A stretch of DNA of 64,000 nucleotides. It comes from Glaciibacter superstes DSM 21135 (GTDB lineage: Bacteria > Actinomycetota > Actinomycetes > Actinomycetales > Microbacteriaceae). The notes beneath the pieces were generated by a model. It was not told the origin of the DNA. It ran no database searches and saw only the letters and a program-made list of their open reading frames with translations. Numbering within the stretch: the first letter of the stretch is position 1; every line of letters starts with the position of its first letter. Made by a program: the position numbers and the translations under genes. Positions 7,317 to 19,529 of this stretch are shown here, in pieces. Where the stretch lies: NCBI RefSeq assembly GCF_000421145.1, contig NZ_ATWH01000012.1, positions 62,001 through 126,000 on the forward strand, read 5' to 3'.

Positions 7317-8822
7317 CTAACCGGCCTGTCCTGCCCGTTCGAGCACCAGTTCACGAACGCGTGCAGCATCCGCTTGTCCGCGCATCGCCTTCATGACGGC
7401 GCCGATCACCGCGCCGGCGGCCTGCACTTTGCCATCCTTGATCTTTGCCAGCACGTCAGGCTGGGACGCAAGAGCGTCGTCGATGGCCGCAATCAGCGGG
7501 CCGTCGTCTGACACCACGGCGAGGCCGCGGTTCTCGACCACTTCGGCTGGCGTGCCCTCACCGGCGATGACGCCCTCGAGCACCTGGCGGGCAAGTCTGT
7601 CGGTGAGCGTGCCGGCCTCGACCAGTTCGATCAAACCGGCCACCTGAACGGGTTGAACGAGCGTGTCGGCCGGAACTCCCGCGACGTTCGCCAGCCGGGC
7701 TATCTCGCCGGTCCACCACTTGCGGGCTGACTGCGCGGATGCGCCTGCGGCTACAGTCGCCTCGACGACGTCGAGCAGGTCGGAGTTGACGACATCCTGA
7801 AACTCCAGGTTGGCGAACCCCCAGTCGGACTGGAGCCGCTTGCGCCTCGCAGCGGGCGGCTCGGGGAGGGTCGCACGCAATTCTTCGACCCACTCGCGCG
7901 AGGGCGCCATCGGCACCAGGTCAGGTTCGGGGAAGTACCGGTAGTCGTCTGCGTCGGACTTCGGGCGCCCCGCCGAGGTGGTGCCGGTGTCTTCGTGCCA
8001 GTGACGGGTCTCCTGCGTGATGGTTCCGCCGGCGGACAGCAGGGCTGCCTGCCTCTGGATCTCATAGCGCACTGCGCGCTCGACTGAACGCAGGGAGTTG
8101 ACGTTCTTCGTCTCTGTACGGGTGCCGAGGATGTTGGAGCCGCGCGGACGAAGGGAGACGTTGGCATCGCAGCGCACATTGCCCTCTTCCATCCTCGCGT
8201 TCGAGACCCCGAGCGCCTTCACGATCTCCCGAACGGCGGCGACGTAGGTTTTGGCAATCTCCGGCGAGTCGCTTTCTCCGCCCTCGATCATGCGGGTCAC
8301 GATCTCGACCAGTGGCACTCCACCGCGGTTGTAGTCGACGAGCGAGTAATCCGCTCCCTGGATCCGACCAGTTGCTCCACCCTTGTGGGTCAGCTTGCCT
8401 GCGTCGTCCTCCATGTGGGCGCGCTCGATCTGCACGGTGACCTGGCGGCCACTGGCCAGTTCGATGGTGAGTTCACCGTCGAAGGCGATCGGTTCGTCGT
8501 ATTGCGACGTCTGGAAGTTCTTCGCCGTGTCCGGGTAGAAGTAGTTCTTGCGCGCAAATCTCGAATACTCGGCGATGTCGCAGCCGAGCGCCAAGCCGAG
8601 CCGAATGCTCGACTCGATCGCCTTCTCGTTCATCTGGGGCAATCCGCCAGGGAGCCCCAGGCACGTTGGGCAGGTGTTTGTGTTCGCACCCTGGCCGAAC
8701 TCATTTGCACACCCGCAGAACATCTTCGTCTTGGTGTTCAGTTCGACGTGCACTTCAAAACCGAGTACCGGTTCGAAGAGCTCGAGCGCCTTGTCGAAGT
8801 CCATCAGGCTCGCTTTCGCCAT
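7317..8822 (-). CDS. gatB: Aspartyl/glutamyl-tRNA amidotransferase subunit B
   Basis: GatB phosphorylates the mischarged Glu-tRNA(Gln) (or Asp-tRNA(Asn)) and, with GatA-supplied ammonia, makes the correct amide. The 501-residue length is normal. It shows [29 protein letters not shown], the [13 protein letters not shown] motif and a C-terminal YqeY-like tail ([16 protein letters not shown]). The cysteines near residues 31-33 and 50-53 fit the zinc site. Its ATG overlaps the gatA stop by one base. A complete gatCAB set implies the indirect route to Gln-tRNA. Confidence 0.97.
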   Translation of the reverse strand: MAKASLMDFDKALELFEPVLGFEVHVELNTKTKMFCGCANEFGQGANTNTCPTCLGLPGGLPQMNEKAIESSIRLGLALGCDIAEYSRFARKNYFYPDTAKNFQTSQYDEPIAFDGELTIELASGRQVTVQIERAHMEDDAGKLTHKGGATGRIQGADYSLVDYNRGGVPLVEIVTRMIEGGESDSPEIAKTYVAAVREIVKALGVSNARMEEGNVRCDANVSLRPRGSNILGTRTETKNVNSLRSVERAVRYEIQRQAALLSAGGTITQETRHWHEDTGTTSAGRPKSDADDYRYFPEPDLVPMAPSREWVEELRATLPEPPAARRKRLQSDWGFANLEFQDVVNSDLLDVVEATVAAGASAQSARKWWTGEIARLANVAGVPADTLVQPVQVAGLIELVEAGTLTDRLARQVLEGVIAGEGTPAEVVENRGLAVVSDDGPLIAAIDDALASQPDVLAKIKDGKVQAAGAVIGAVMKAMRGQADAARVRELVLERAGQAG

Positions 8823-10369
8823 CAGACGACTCCTTCTTCACTAGCGAACATCTCATTCGGAGCCAGCACCGGTGCCTGGCTGAGCATGGTGTGCCCCCAC
8901 GTCGATTCGAGTAGCTGCTCCACGGCCGCGCCGAACGTATACAGGCGGGCATCCGCCCTGGCCGGCGCCATCACCTGCAGGCCCACCGGAAGTCCGTCCT
9001 CCGGTGCAAGTCCCATCGGGAGCCCGAGTCCTGGCACACCGGCGAGGTTGGCGGGGATGGTGGTGATGTCATTGAGATACATCGCCATCGGGTCGTCGAG
9101 CTTCTCACCGAACTTGAAGGCGGTGGTTGGTGCCGCAGGCGATACCAGGACGTCGGCTTGGGCGAAAGCGGCGTCGAAATCGCGCTGGATCAGCGTGCGA
9201 ACCTTCTGGGCGCTGCCGTAGTAGGCGTCGTAATAGCCGGCCGAGAGTGCGTACGTTCCCAGGATGATGCGGCGTTTGACCTCTGGTCCGAATCCGGCCT
9301 CCCTGGTCGCCGCCATCACTCGTTCGCTGGTCAGCGGACCGTCTTCTGGGTTCACCCGGATGCCGAATCGCACGGAGTCGAATCGGGCGAGGTTGCTCGA
9401 GGCTTCGGCGGGGAGGATCAGGTAGTAGGCCGCGACAGCGTATTCGAAGTTCGGTGCGCTGACCTCTATGATTTCGGCGCCCGCGCCTTCGAGTAGCGCC
9501 AGGGTCTCGTCGAAGCGCTGTTTCACGCCGGGCTGGAAGCCCGATCCGTTCAGTTCCTTGACCACGCCGACACGCACGCCTTTCAGCGCTCCGTCTTCGA
9601 ATCCGGCCCGTGCCGCCTGGGTCATCGAGGGCCATGCATCGGTCAGCGATGTCGAGTCGAGCGGGTCATGGCCGCCGATGACGTCGTGGAGCATGGCCGC
9701 GTCGAGCACTGAGCGGGACACCGGCCCCACTTGGTCGAGGGAGGAGGCGAGGGCGATCGCCCCATAGCGGGAGACGCCGCCGTAGGTGGGCTTGACGCCG
9801 ACGGAGCCGGTGACCGCGGCGGGCTGGCGGATTGATCCGCCGGTGTCGCTGCCGAGCGCCAGCGGAGCCTCGAAGGCGCTGACGGCGGCGGCAGAACCAC
9901 CGCCTGAGCCGCCTGGGATCCGCTCGAGATCCCACGGGTTGCGGGTCGGGCCGTATGCGGAGTGTTCCGTCGACGAGCCCATCGCGAACTCGTCCATGTT
10001 GGTCTTGCCGAGCGGAACCAGGTCTGCCGCCCGCAGTCTGGCGACGACGGTCGCGTCATACGGCGGAATCCAGCCCTCGAGGATCTTCGACCCGGAGGTG
10101 GACGGCATGTCCTTTGTGGCGAGTACGTCCTTGATGGCGATGGGCACACCGGCCAGAGGGCCGAGCGGTTCGCCGGAAGCACGACGCGCATCGATGTCCG
10201 CGGCCGTCTGGAGCGCGGCATCCCGTGCCACATGCAGGAAGGCGTGCACGTCGCCGTCGACGGCATCGATGTGATCGAGATGCGCCGTGGTCGCCTCGAC
10301 GGAACTGATGGATCGGTCTGCGAGCAGCCCGCTGAGATCGTTCGCTGAAAGCCTGATCAGATCGGTCAT
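8822..10369 (-). CDS. gatA: Aspartyl/glutamyl-tRNA amidotransferase subunit A (amidase)
   Basis: GatA hydrolyses glutamine and channels ammonia to GatB. The 515-residue amidase-signature protein has the catalytic lysine in [16 protein letters not shown], the Gly/Ser-rich motif with the cis-serine ([14 protein letters not shown]), and the nucleophilic serine in [14 protein letters not shown]. It starts 3 bp after the gatC stop and overlaps gatB by one base. Confidence 0.98.
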   Translation of the reverse strand: MTDLIRLSANDLSGLLADRSISSVEATTAHLDHIDAVDGDVHAFLHVARDAALQTAADIDARRASGEPLGPLAGVPIAIKDVLATKDMPSTSGSKILEGWIPPYDATVVARLRAADLVPLGKTNMDEFAMGSSTEHSAYGPTRNPWDLERIPGGSGGGSAAAVSAFEAPLALGSDTGGSIRQPAAVTGSVGVKPTYGGVSRYGAIALASSLDQVGPVSRSVLDAAMLHDVIGGHDPLDSTSLTDAWPSMTQAARAGFEDGALKGVRVGVVKELNGSGFQPGVKQRFDETLALLEGAGAEIIEVSAPNFEYAVAAYYLILPAEASSNLARFDSVRFGIRVNPEDGPLTSERVMAATREAGFGPEVKRRIILGTYALSAGYYDAYYGSAQKVRTLIQRDFDAAFAQADVLVSPAAPTTAFKFGEKLDDPMAMYLNDITTIPANLAGVPGLGLPMGLAPEDGLPVGLQVMAPARADARLYTFGAAVEQLLESTWGHTMLSQAPVLAPNEMFASEEGVV

Positions 10370-10372
10370 TCT

Positions 10373-10669
10373 CTACTCCTCGTCCAGGATGGCAGGAACC
10401 TTGAATTTGTCGCCATCGCGGTCCGGAGCGCCGGAGAGCGCCTGCTCGACGGTCAGCGACTCCACGACGGTGTCAGGCCGGAAGACGTTCGACAATGGAA
10501 TCGGGTGACTGGTTGCAGCAACGTCTGGAGTAGCCACTTCCTGCACTTTCGCAACGGCCTCGACAATCTGGCCGAGTTCGGCAGTGAGGCTGGTGATCTC
10601 GTCCTGGCTGAGGTCGATCCGGGCGAGGTGAGCCAGATGGGCTACCTGCTCGGCCGTGATTTCAGGCAT
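10373..10669 (-). CDS. gatC: Aspartyl/glutamyl-tRNA amidotransferase subunit C
   Basis: A 98-residue GatC, the small subunit that wraps GatA and stabilises GatB contact. It begins MPEITAEQVAHLAHLARIDL and ends with the usual FKVPAILDEE-like tail. I chose the ATG at 10669 because CGGAG lies 5 bases upstream and this start gives the normal length; the frame extends to 10780 with unrelated sequence. It is the first gene of the gatC-gatA-gatB operon. Confidence 0.95.
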   Translation of the reverse strand: MPEITAEQVAHLAHLARIDLSQDEITSLTAELGQIVEAVAKVQEVATPDVAATSHPIPLSNVFRPDTVVESLTVEQALSGAPDRDGDKFKVPAILDEE

Positions 10670-10721
10670 GTTGCTCCGATTGTTCGTCGAGGTTGGATAC
10701 CCCAATTCTATTCGGAGCGCT

Positions 10722-12116
10722 TCATCGCCTGTGCCCCTGGTGCCCCGCGGCAGTGCTCGAATCCGGCGTTTGGGCGCCATCGGTCATCAGGGCAGCGTTG
10801 TCAGTGCCGGCCAGCGCCATGTTGTGCAGGGACTCACTCCCCTCTGCGAAGTATTCGTTGTGCCCGATCGAACCGCCAAGCCACTGTCCGGTGACTCGAT
10901 CCTTCGCGCCGGACACTCCAAGCGACCTCGCCCCGTACGAGGGCGAACCGGGGTCACTCCCGAAGAACGCGCTGTTGACCGCCGGATCCCAGTCTGCTTC
11001 GCCCACGAAGACGTTTCCGCCCTGCACGCGCAGTTCATCCGCTGACTGCACCTCGCTTCCCGGTGACCCGACCATGACCATGGCGTCGACGGTGACCGAC
11101 CCCCTGGCGAGGGCGATGAGGGCTGCAGTCGAGCCATACGAGTGCGCGTACACGGTGACGAACGGCTGGTCTGATTCGCGTGAGGAACGGATGCCGAGCC
11201 ACGAGCTTTCGAGAGCGTCCGCACCGAATTGGGCGTTATCCGATCCGCCGACCGATAAGAGGTCTGGGGTCTCGTATCCGATCCAGGCAATCATGGCTAC
11301 GCGCGCCTTCTGCCCAAGTTCTCGGAGTATCGCGGTCTGCTCCGCGTAGAGTGCATCCGCAGTGAGGGTCCAGTTGACCATCTGCTCCTGCACCCCGTAG
11401 TTCATCCCTGGCACCAGGTATCCGATGTAGTCAGCGGCGTCAGGATTGCCGATCGCGATCGCTGCCTTCCCGCCATCTGCCGGATCAAGGTAAATCAGCG
11501 AGCGCTTCGGTCCGCCGTTTTCCCGGAGGGCTTCGGCGATGCGGTTCAGCACGGATGGGTCCCTCCCCGACTCGCCAACGGTCTGCAGCGCGTCGCCGAG
11601 GAGTCTTTCATTCGCCCTGCCCCGTTCCCGGAAGCCGATCCCGTCGAGATTCCCGACGAGCTGCGGGGCTCCCGCGAGCAGGTCGGCACGGCTGCCGGAA
11701 TCGAGCTGGTCCCACCACCTGTTTACCGTCGCGGGTGCGGGCGGAGCGGCGAGGATCGCATCGATCGTGACCGCAGAATTGGTGACGAATGAACGGATGT
11801 CTCCCAGCGGCAGCTGCGACAGACCGGCCAGAAGCTCCATTCCGCTGGCCTCCCTGAGCGCCGCCATGTCGATATCGACTGCCGTGCCGTAGGTATTCGG
11901 ATTCGCCAGCCAGAGCGGCATCGATTGCGCGCCGTCCTGCCGATCCGAGACCCGCGTCGTCGACCGGCCGCTGAGCGAGCCATCGACAGAGCCATTGAAC
12001 GAGGTACCGACCGAAGCATTGGCCGAATGGGAGGATTCCGCAGCGGGTGCGACAAGCGCCCCGCCTGCTCCAAGAGCAAGCGAGGCCGTTAGAACTGCTG
12101 CGACGTCCAACAGCAA
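10722..12116 (-). CDS. Exported alpha/beta hydrolase (DUF1023-like)
   Basis: A 464-residue protein with an N-terminal hydrophobic, export-like segment (VAAVLTASLALGAGGALVAPA) and a C-terminal alpha/beta-hydrolase domain. The nucleophile elbow is AHSYGS (serine in G-x-S-x-G form), with MVMVGSPGSEV after it and a late histidine (HNEYFAEG). The layout matches the actinobacterial DUF1023 hydrolases, whose substrates are unknown. In-frame sequence upstream hits a stop without an ATG or GTG, so a TTG at 12116 preceded by GAGGGGA is the best start. This start is uncertain. Confidence 0.75.
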   Translation of the reverse strand: MLLDVAAVLTASLALGAGGALVAPAAESSHSANASVGTSFNGSVDGSLSGRSTTRVSDRQDGAQSMPLWLANPNTYGTAVDIDMAALREASGMELLAGLSQLPLGDIRSFVTNSAVTIDAILAAPPAPATVNRWWDQLDSGSRADLLAGAPQLVGNLDGIGFRERGRANERLLGDALQTVGESGRDPSVLNRIAEALRENGGPKRSLIYLDPADGGKAAIAIGNPDAADYIGYLVPGMNYGVQEQMVNWTLTADALYAEQTAILRELGQKARVAMIAWIGYETPDLLSVGGSDNAQFGADALESSWLGIRSSRESDQPFVTVYAHSYGSTAALIALARGSVTVDAMVMVGSPGSEVQSADELRVQGGNVFVGEADWDPAVNSAFFGSDPGSPSYGARSLGVSGAKDRVTGQWLGGSIGHNEYFAEGSESLHNMALAGTDNAALMTDGAQTPDSSTAAGHQGHRR

Positions 12117-12251
12117 ACTCGGGTACGTCCCCTCGCGAACGACGAGCGGTGGGTCGGCTCGACGCCAGACAGGTCTGGTCTTCTCAGCATAGACTCAGGG
12201 ATTGGCTGGTGGGACCCCTGTTCCACCCCCGTTTCAGGGGGAATCTCGAAA

Positions 12252-14528
<2,277 letters not shown>

Positions 14529-14558
14529 GAGATCACGGCCGACATTTCGGCAGCCTCG

Positions 14559-15680
14559 TCAGGTGACGGGAACCGGAACCGCTGATACCGTGCGGTCGAT
14601 GGTGCACTGGCCGAGAACGCGCGTTCCGACGTAGACGACTGCGGTCTGCCCAGGCGCCACGCCGTTGAGCGGCTCGTCCGGCGTGATCTTCAGTTCGGTT
14701 CCGGCATCCGTCGCCACCACTTGCGCGAAAGCGGGCACCGGGTCTGCGTGTGCGCGGATCTGCACCTCGCAGGCGAAGGCGGCTTCCGGATGCTCAGGGG
14801 CACGACCCGCCCAGGTGAACTTCGATCCGGCGATCTCGGCGATATCGAGTGCTTCGCGCGGGCCGACGACGACCTCGTTGGTCTTCGGCCGCACCTCGAG
14901 CACGAACCGTGGCTTGCCATCCGGTGCCGGATAGCCGATGTTGATGCCCTTTCGCTGCCCGACGGTGAAAGCGTGGGCGCCCTCGTGCTGGCCGATCGGA
15001 GCGCCGGAGCGGTCGAGAACGACGCCCTGTTCTGCGCCGACCCGCTCGGCCAGCCAGCCGCGCGTGTCTCCATCTGGGATGAAGCAGATGTCGTGCGAGT
15101 CGGGCTTGGTGGCAACGGAGAAGCCGCGCTCCGCGGCTTCGGCGCGAACCTCGGCCTTCGACGGGGTCGCACCGAGCGGAAACATCGAATGCGCGATCTG
15201 CTCTGCGGTGAGCACGCCGAGCACGTAAGACTGATCTTTCGCCCAGGCCGCCGCGCGGTGGAGCTCAGGGTTGCCGTCGGCATCCGTTTCAATGCTGGCG
15301 TAATGCCCCGTCGCGACGGCGTCGAACCCGAGCGCAAGCGCCTTCTCGAGTAGTGCGGCGAACTTGATGCGCTCATTACAGCGCATGCACGGGTTCGGTG
15401 TGCGTCCCGCGGTGTATTCGGCGATGAAATCGTCGACGACGTCGAGCTTGAACCGCTCGGAGAAGTCCCAGACGTAGTAGGGGATGCCGATGATGTTTGC
15501 CGCGCGCTGAGCGTCCATGGAGTCTTCGATGGTGCAGCAGCCGCGGCTGCCGGTGCGCAGCGTTCCCGGCATTCGGCTGAGCGCCAGGTGAACACCGACG
15601 ACCTCATGCCCCGCTTCGACGGCGCGGGCAGCGGCGACGGCCGAATCGACCCCACCGCTCATTGCTGCCAAAACCTTCAC
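14559..15680 (-). CDS. mnmA: tRNA-specific 2-thiouridylase MnmA
   Basis: Thiolates uridine 34 of Lys, Glu and Gln tRNAs. The 373-residue protein shows the PP-loop [10 protein letters not shown] near the N-terminus, the first catalytic cysteine in [14 protein letters not shown] and the second in [15 protein letters not shown]. Its GTG start is 16 bp after the cysteine desulfurase stop, and that enzyme is the natural sulfur donor. TACACT lies 6 bases before the GTG and there is no ribosome binding site, so an internal leaderless promoter is possible. Confidence 0.97.
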   Translation of the reverse strand: MKVLAAMSGGVDSAVAAARAVEAGHEVVGVHLALSRMPGTLRTGSRGCCTIEDSMDAQRAANIIGIPYYVWDFSERFKLDVVDDFIAEYTAGRTPNPCMRCNERIKFAALLEKALALGFDAVATGHYASIETDADGNPELHRAAAWAKDQSYVLGVLTAEQIAHSMFPLGATPSKAEVRAEAAERGFSVATKPDSHDICFIPDGDTRGWLAERVGAEQGVVLDRSGAPIGQHEGAHAFTVGQRKGINIGYPAPDGKPRFVLEVRPKTNEVVVGPREALDIAEIAGSKFTWAGRAPEHPEAAFACEVQIRAHADPVPAFAQVVATDAGTELKITPDEPLNGVAPGQTAVVYVGTRVLGQCTIDRTVSAVPVPVT

Positions 15681-15686
15681 CGGTCA

Positions 15687-15692
15687 AGTGTA
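15687..15692 (-). promoter_or_regulatory. Candidate -10 box (TACACT) for leaderless mnmA
   Basis: TACACT is followed by 6 bases and the mnmA GTG at 15680, in the 16-bp gap after the desulfurase gene. Confidence 0.4.
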
Positions 15693-15696
15693 ACCG

Positions 15697-16884
15697 TCAG
15701 CGACCTGGCACCCGATCGGCGAAGCCGGCCCGCGACGCCTGTGCATAGGCGGCAGGCAGTGCGGCCAGGAGAGCGTCCACATCCTGCTCGGTGGATGTGC
15801 GCCCCAGCGTCATTCGCAGTGCACCCCGCGCATCCGTCTCCGACCTGCCCATGGCCCGAAGCACATGCGACGGCTCCGGAATACCGGCCTGGCAGGCCGA
15901 CCCTGTCGAGACCGAGACCCCCGCAGCGTCGAGCAGGAACAGCAGCGAATCGCCTTCGCAACCGGGGAAGGTGAAGTGCGCGTTCCCCGGCAACCGACCA
16001 GAGGCATCCGGATCACCGTTCAACACGGCGTCTGGCACAGCAGCGAGCACACCATCGACCAGTCGGTCGCGCAACGCGGCGATCCTGGGGCCTTCTGACT
16101 CGAGTCCCTCAATGGCAACGGATGCTGCGACCGCGAAAGAGATCGCCGCCGCTACGTCCTGGGTGCCGCTTCGTACCTGCCGCTGTTGCCCTCCCCCGTG
16201 GATCAGCGGTACGACCGTCGCCGAACGCGACAACACCAATGCGCCGATCCCTACCGGGCCACCGATCTTGTGCGCAGAGATGCTGATCGCCGATACCCCG
16301 GCCGCGCTCACGGCACGAAAGTCGATCGGCACATGCCCATACGCGGAGATCGCGTCGACATGCACCGGGATGCTGTGGGCTGCGGCGAGCGCGGCCACCC
16401 GCAGGGTCGGCTGCAGGGTGCCGACCTCATTGTTGGCCTGGAGCAGCGTGACAAGCGCAACGCTCTCGGGGTCCGACGCGATCGAACGCTCGAGAGCGGC
16501 GAGGTCGACCCGGCCGAGATCATCAAGCGGCAGCCACTCCACGATCGCACCGTCGTGCTGGACCAGCCATTCAATGGTGTCCAGGGTGGCGTGATGCTCG
16601 CCGCCCGGGGCGAGGATACGGCGACGGCCACCGCGCGCCCAGAAGAATCCCTTGATGGCGAGGTTCACCGCTTCGGTGCCCCCGCCGGTGAAGACGACCT
16701 CGATGGGATCTGAGCCAACACTCGCCGCCACCTGCTCTCGCGCTTCTTCGAGCATCCGTTTCGCGTTCTGGCCCTGGCTGTGGATGGAAGCGGGGTTGCC
16801 GACGAGCGTCATCGCCTCTGTGTAGGCGGTGATGGCGGCGGGCAGCATGGGCGTCGTCGCGGCGTGGTCAAGATAGACAGCCAT
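15697..16884 (-). CDS. Cysteine desulfurase (NifS/IscS family)
   Basis: A PLP enzyme that takes sulfur from cysteine as an enzyme persulfide. The 395-residue protein shows the PLP lysine in SISAHKIGGPVGIGAL and the active cysteine in VSTGSACQAG. The substrate-binding histidine stretch is GGEHHATLD. It precedes mnmA and probably supplies its sulfur. I chose the ATG at 16884 (MAVYLDHAATTP), which lies 7 bases after a TAGAGT box; an ATG two codons upstream is also in frame. The divergent glgX start is only 19 bp away. Confidence 0.95.
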   Translation of the reverse strand: MAVYLDHAATTPMLPAAITAYTEAMTLVGNPASIHSQGQNAKRMLEEAREQVAASVGSDPIEVVFTGGGTEAVNLAIKGFFWARGGRRRILAPGGEHHATLDTIEWLVQHDGAIVEWLPLDDLGRVDLAALERSIASDPESVALVTLLQANNEVGTLQPTLRVAALAAAHSIPVHVDAISAYGHVPIDFRAVSAAGVSAISISAHKIGGPVGIGALVLSRSATVVPLIHGGGQQRQVRSGTQDVAAAISFAVAASVAIEGLESEGPRIAALRDRLVDGVLAAVPDAVLNGDPDASGRLPGNAHFTFPGCEGDSLLFLLDAAGVSVSTGSACQAGIPEPSHVLRAMGRSETDARGALRMTLGRTSTEQDVDALLAALPAAYAQASRAGFADRVPGR

Positions 16885-16890
16885 ACTCAT

Positions 16891-16897
16891 TACTCTA
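16891..16897. promoter_or_regulatory. Overlapping opposed -10 boxes for the cysteine desulfurase gene and glgX
   Basis: In the 19-bp gap, TACTCT (16891-16896, plus) lies 7 bases before the glgX ATG and TAGAGT (16892-16897, minus) lies 7 bases before the desulfurase ATG. The two boxes share five base pairs. Both geometries fit leaderless transcripts. Confidence 0.5.
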
Positions 16898-16903
16898 GAA
16901 CGC

Positions 16904-18961
16904 ATGACCTTGGCCGATCCCCTCCGCAACCTCGGCGTTCGCTCCACCTCTCATGGCGGAGAACTTCGCGTCTGGTCTGAGACCGCAGACAGCATGGAAC
17001 TCTGCATCATCGACGACACCGACCCCAACTGGATCGTCAAGACCGTCGCTATGGAGAGGGACGCGAGCAACGTCTGGTTCGGGCGAACTCGAACACTCTC
17101 TCCTGGCCGCCGCTACGGCATCCGTGTCTCTGGTCCTGCCGGCCCCAGGAACTCGTTCCACCCGGAGAAGACGCTGATCGACCCATACGCGCGCGGCCTC
17201 GCCCGTGCCGGGAGCGACGAGTGGCAGTCGGTGGTCGTCGACGGCTCGTTTGACTGGGCCGGTTCGTCGAAGCCACGGGTTCCGCTCGACCGCACGGTCG
17301 TCTATGAGGCGCACGTTCGAGGCATCAGCAAGCTCAACCCGGCGGTTCCTGCCCCACTGCGCGGCACGTACGCCGGGCTCGCCCACGAGGCCACCATCGG
17401 CTATCTCACCGACCTCGGCGTGACGTCGGTTGAGCTCCTCCCTGTTCACGCCTTCATCTCGGAGCAGCGGCTGCTCAAGCAGGGCCTGACCAATTACTGG
17501 GGCTACAACACCCTCAATTTCTTCTCCCCGCACACCGACTACGCCACCCAAGCGGCTCAGAAAGCGGGGCCAGAGGCCGTTCTGCGCGAGTTCAAGGGCA
17601 TGGTCAAACTGTTGCACGAGGCAGGTATCGAAGTCATTCTCGACGTGGTCTACAACCACACCTCCGAAGAAGGCCCGAACGGCCCGGTCAACAGCTTCCG
17701 CGGAATCGACAACTCCACCTACTACCGCCAGGACGACGACGGCGCGTACATCGACGTCACCGGATGCGGCAACACCGTTGATTTCGGAAGGCGCGTTCCG
17801 ACACGACTGGTTCTGGACTCCCTGCGCTACTGGGCAAACGAGGTGCAGGTCGACGGCTTCCGGTTCGACCTCGCAGCCACACTCGGGCGCGGCCAGAACG
17901 TCGAGTTCGACCCGGAGCATCCGCTGCTCACCGGCATCAGGGACGATCCCGACCTGGCCGGCGTGAAGCTGATCGCCGAGCCGTGGGACGTCGGCATGGG
18001 CGGTTGGCAGACCGGAAACTTTCCAGACGGCTGGACGGAGTGGAACGACCGTTATCGAGACCGGCTGCGAGACTTCTGGCTCACCGACATCGCCGCAGCG
18101 CGCGAGACGGGCTCGGCCGGCAGCGGCATCGGCCACTTCGCCACCAGACTGGCCGGGTCGTCAAACATCTTCGCGCAGGAGCGCGGGCCGCTCGCGTCGC
18201 TCAACTTCATCACGGCGCACGACGGTTTCACACTCGCCGACGTCACGGCCTATGACGTGAAGCACAATCAGGGCAACGGGGAATCGAACCGCGACGGCAC
18301 AGACAACAACTTCTCCTTCAACCATGGCGCGGAGGGTCCGACAGAGGACGAGGGCATCCTCGCGGCCAGGCGCAAGGCGATGCGTAACCTGCTCGGCAGT
18401 CTGCTGTTCTCTGCCGGCGTTCCGATGCTGACGGCCGGCGACGAATTCGGGCGAAGCCAGCGCGGAAACAACAACGCATACTGCCAGGACAGCGAGCTCA
18501 CCTGGCTGCACTGGGAGCGCCAGGAGTGGCAGGACGATCTGCACCAGGTGACCAGGCGACTGTTGCAGTTGCGGCGAGAGAACCCGGCGCTCCGCCCTGT
18601 GAACTACGGCCAGTCCGGCGAAACGATTGCGGGCGCGAGCCAGATGGACTGGTATGACGCCGGTGGCGGTTCGATGGACGAAGACGACTGGAACTCGCCA
18701 GCTGCGCGCACCCTGCAGTACCTGGTGGCGAGTTCACCGGAGCACGAAGATTTCAACCGTGTCCTCCTCGTCGTGCATGCGCTGGAGGAGGACACCACCG
18801 TGGTGCTGCCTGCGCATGACGGTGTCAGCGGATACACGCTGCTGTGGGACTCGAGCACAGACAGCGCGCGGGTCGACCCTGGTGACCAGGCGACTGAGCT
18901 CGCCCCTGGCACTTCGCTCACTGTGACCGGTACGTCCATGCAGCTCCTGCGGGCCAAATAG
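16904..18961 (+). CDS. glgX: Glycogen debranching enzyme (GlgX/TreX, isoamylase type)
   Basis: Hydrolyses alpha-1,6 branches of glycogen or limit dextrins. The 685-residue protein has an N-terminal CBM48-like domain and a GH13 barrel. The nucleophile Asp is in DGFRFDLAATLG, the acid Glu in KLIAEPWDVG, and the third acidic residue in NFITAHDGFTLAD. NYWGYNTLNFFSP is typical of the isoamylase group. It begins without a ribosome binding site, 7 bases after TACTCT, so it is probably leaderless. The Cys-tRNA deacylase gene follows 9 bp after the stop. Confidence 0.96.
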   Translation: MTLADPLRNLGVRSTSHGGELRVWSETADSMELCIIDDTDPNWIVKTVAMERDASNVWFGRTRTLSPGRRYGIRVSGPAGPRNSFHPEKTLIDPYARGLARAGSDEWQSVVVDGSFDWAGSSKPRVPLDRTVVYEAHVRGISKLNPAVPAPLRGTYAGLAHEATIGYLTDLGVTSVELLPVHAFISEQRLLKQGLTNYWGYNTLNFFSPHTDYATQAAQKAGPEAVLREFKGMVKLLHEAGIEVILDVVYNHTSEEGPNGPVNSFRGIDNSTYYRQDDDGAYIDVTGCGNTVDFGRRVPTRLVLDSLRYWANEVQVDGFRFDLAATLGRGQNVEFDPEHPLLTGIRDDPDLAGVKLIAEPWDVGMGGWQTGNFPDGWTEWNDRYRDRLRDFWLTDIAAARETGSAGSGIGHFATRLAGSSNIFAQERGPLASLNFITAHDGFTLADVTAYDVKHNQGNGESNRDGTDNNFSFNHGAEGPTEDEGILAARRKAMRNLLGSLLFSAGVPMLTAGDEFGRSQRGNNNAYCQDSELTWLHWERQEWQDDLHQVTRRLLQLRRENPALRPVNYGQSGETIAGASQMDWYDAGGGSMDEDDWNSPAARTLQYLVASSPEHEDFNRVLLVVHALEEDTTVVLPAHDGVSGYTLLWDSSTDSARVDPGDQATELAPGTSLTVTGTSMQLLRAK

Positions 18962-18970
18962 GTCGCCGAT

Positions 18971-19519
18971 ATGGCCAAACGAACGGATGCCGGCCGAACG
19001 GATGCCGGCGCCGGCACACCGGCAACGGCGAGCCTTCTGGCTAATGGCATCCACTTCACCGGGCATCACTATGAGCACGATGCCGTCGCCACGAACTTCG
19101 GCCGTGAGGCGGCGGAGAAACTGCGTCTTGACCCAGAGAGGGTGTTCAAGACGCTACTGGCAGACGCCGACGGTGAACTTGTGGTCGCGATCGTGCCGGT
19201 CACCGGACAACTCGACCTGAAGGCACTGGCGGCAGCGGTCAGCGCCAAGAAGGCCGTCATGGCCGATCCGAAGGTCGCAGAGCGAAAGACCGGCTACGTG
19301 GTCGGCGGGATCAGTCCCATTGGGCAGAAGACGTCCTTGCCGACCGTCATCGACGAGAGCGCCCAGTTGTTCGACACCGTCTTCGTCTCTGGAGGGCGCC
19401 GCGGTTTCGACATCGAGCTGGCTCCGAGCGATCTCCGACTGGCGACAACGGCAACCTTCGCAGCCATCGCCAAGGCCGGCAGGGAACCGTCAGAACCGCG
19501 CAGCCACCGAACGCTCTAA
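18971..19519 (+). CDS. ybaK: Cys-tRNA(Pro) deacylase, YbaK/EbsC family
   Basis: A 182-residue editing-domain protein that removes cysteine mischarged on tRNA(Pro). The YbaK fold is visible from HHYEHDAVATNFGREAAEKL to GRRGFDIELAPSDL, including the catalytic-lysine stretch VFKTLLAD and the GISPIGQK loop. It carries a short extra N-terminus with the doubled segment RTDAGRTDAG, encoded by a near-perfect DNA repeat. TAGGTC, containing the glgX stop, lies 6 bases before its ATG but lacks the final T of the -10 motif. Confidence 0.92.
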   Translation: MAKRTDAGRTDAGAGTPATASLLANGIHFTGHHYEHDAVATNFGREAAEKLRLDPERVFKTLLADADGELVVAIVPVTGQLDLKALAAAVSAKKAVMADPKVAERKTGYVVGGISPIGQKTSLPTVIDESAQLFDTVFVSGGRRGFDIELAPSDLRLATTATFAAIAKAGREPSEPRSHRTL

Positions 19520-19522
19520 AGT
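19517..19522 (+). promoter_or_regulatory. Candidate -10 box (TAAAGT) for the leaderless histidine kinase gene
   Basis: TAAAGT starts with the TAA stop codon of ybaK and is followed by 7 bases and the kinase GTG at 19530. Confidence 0.45.
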
Positions 19523-19529
19523 GGGGCGG

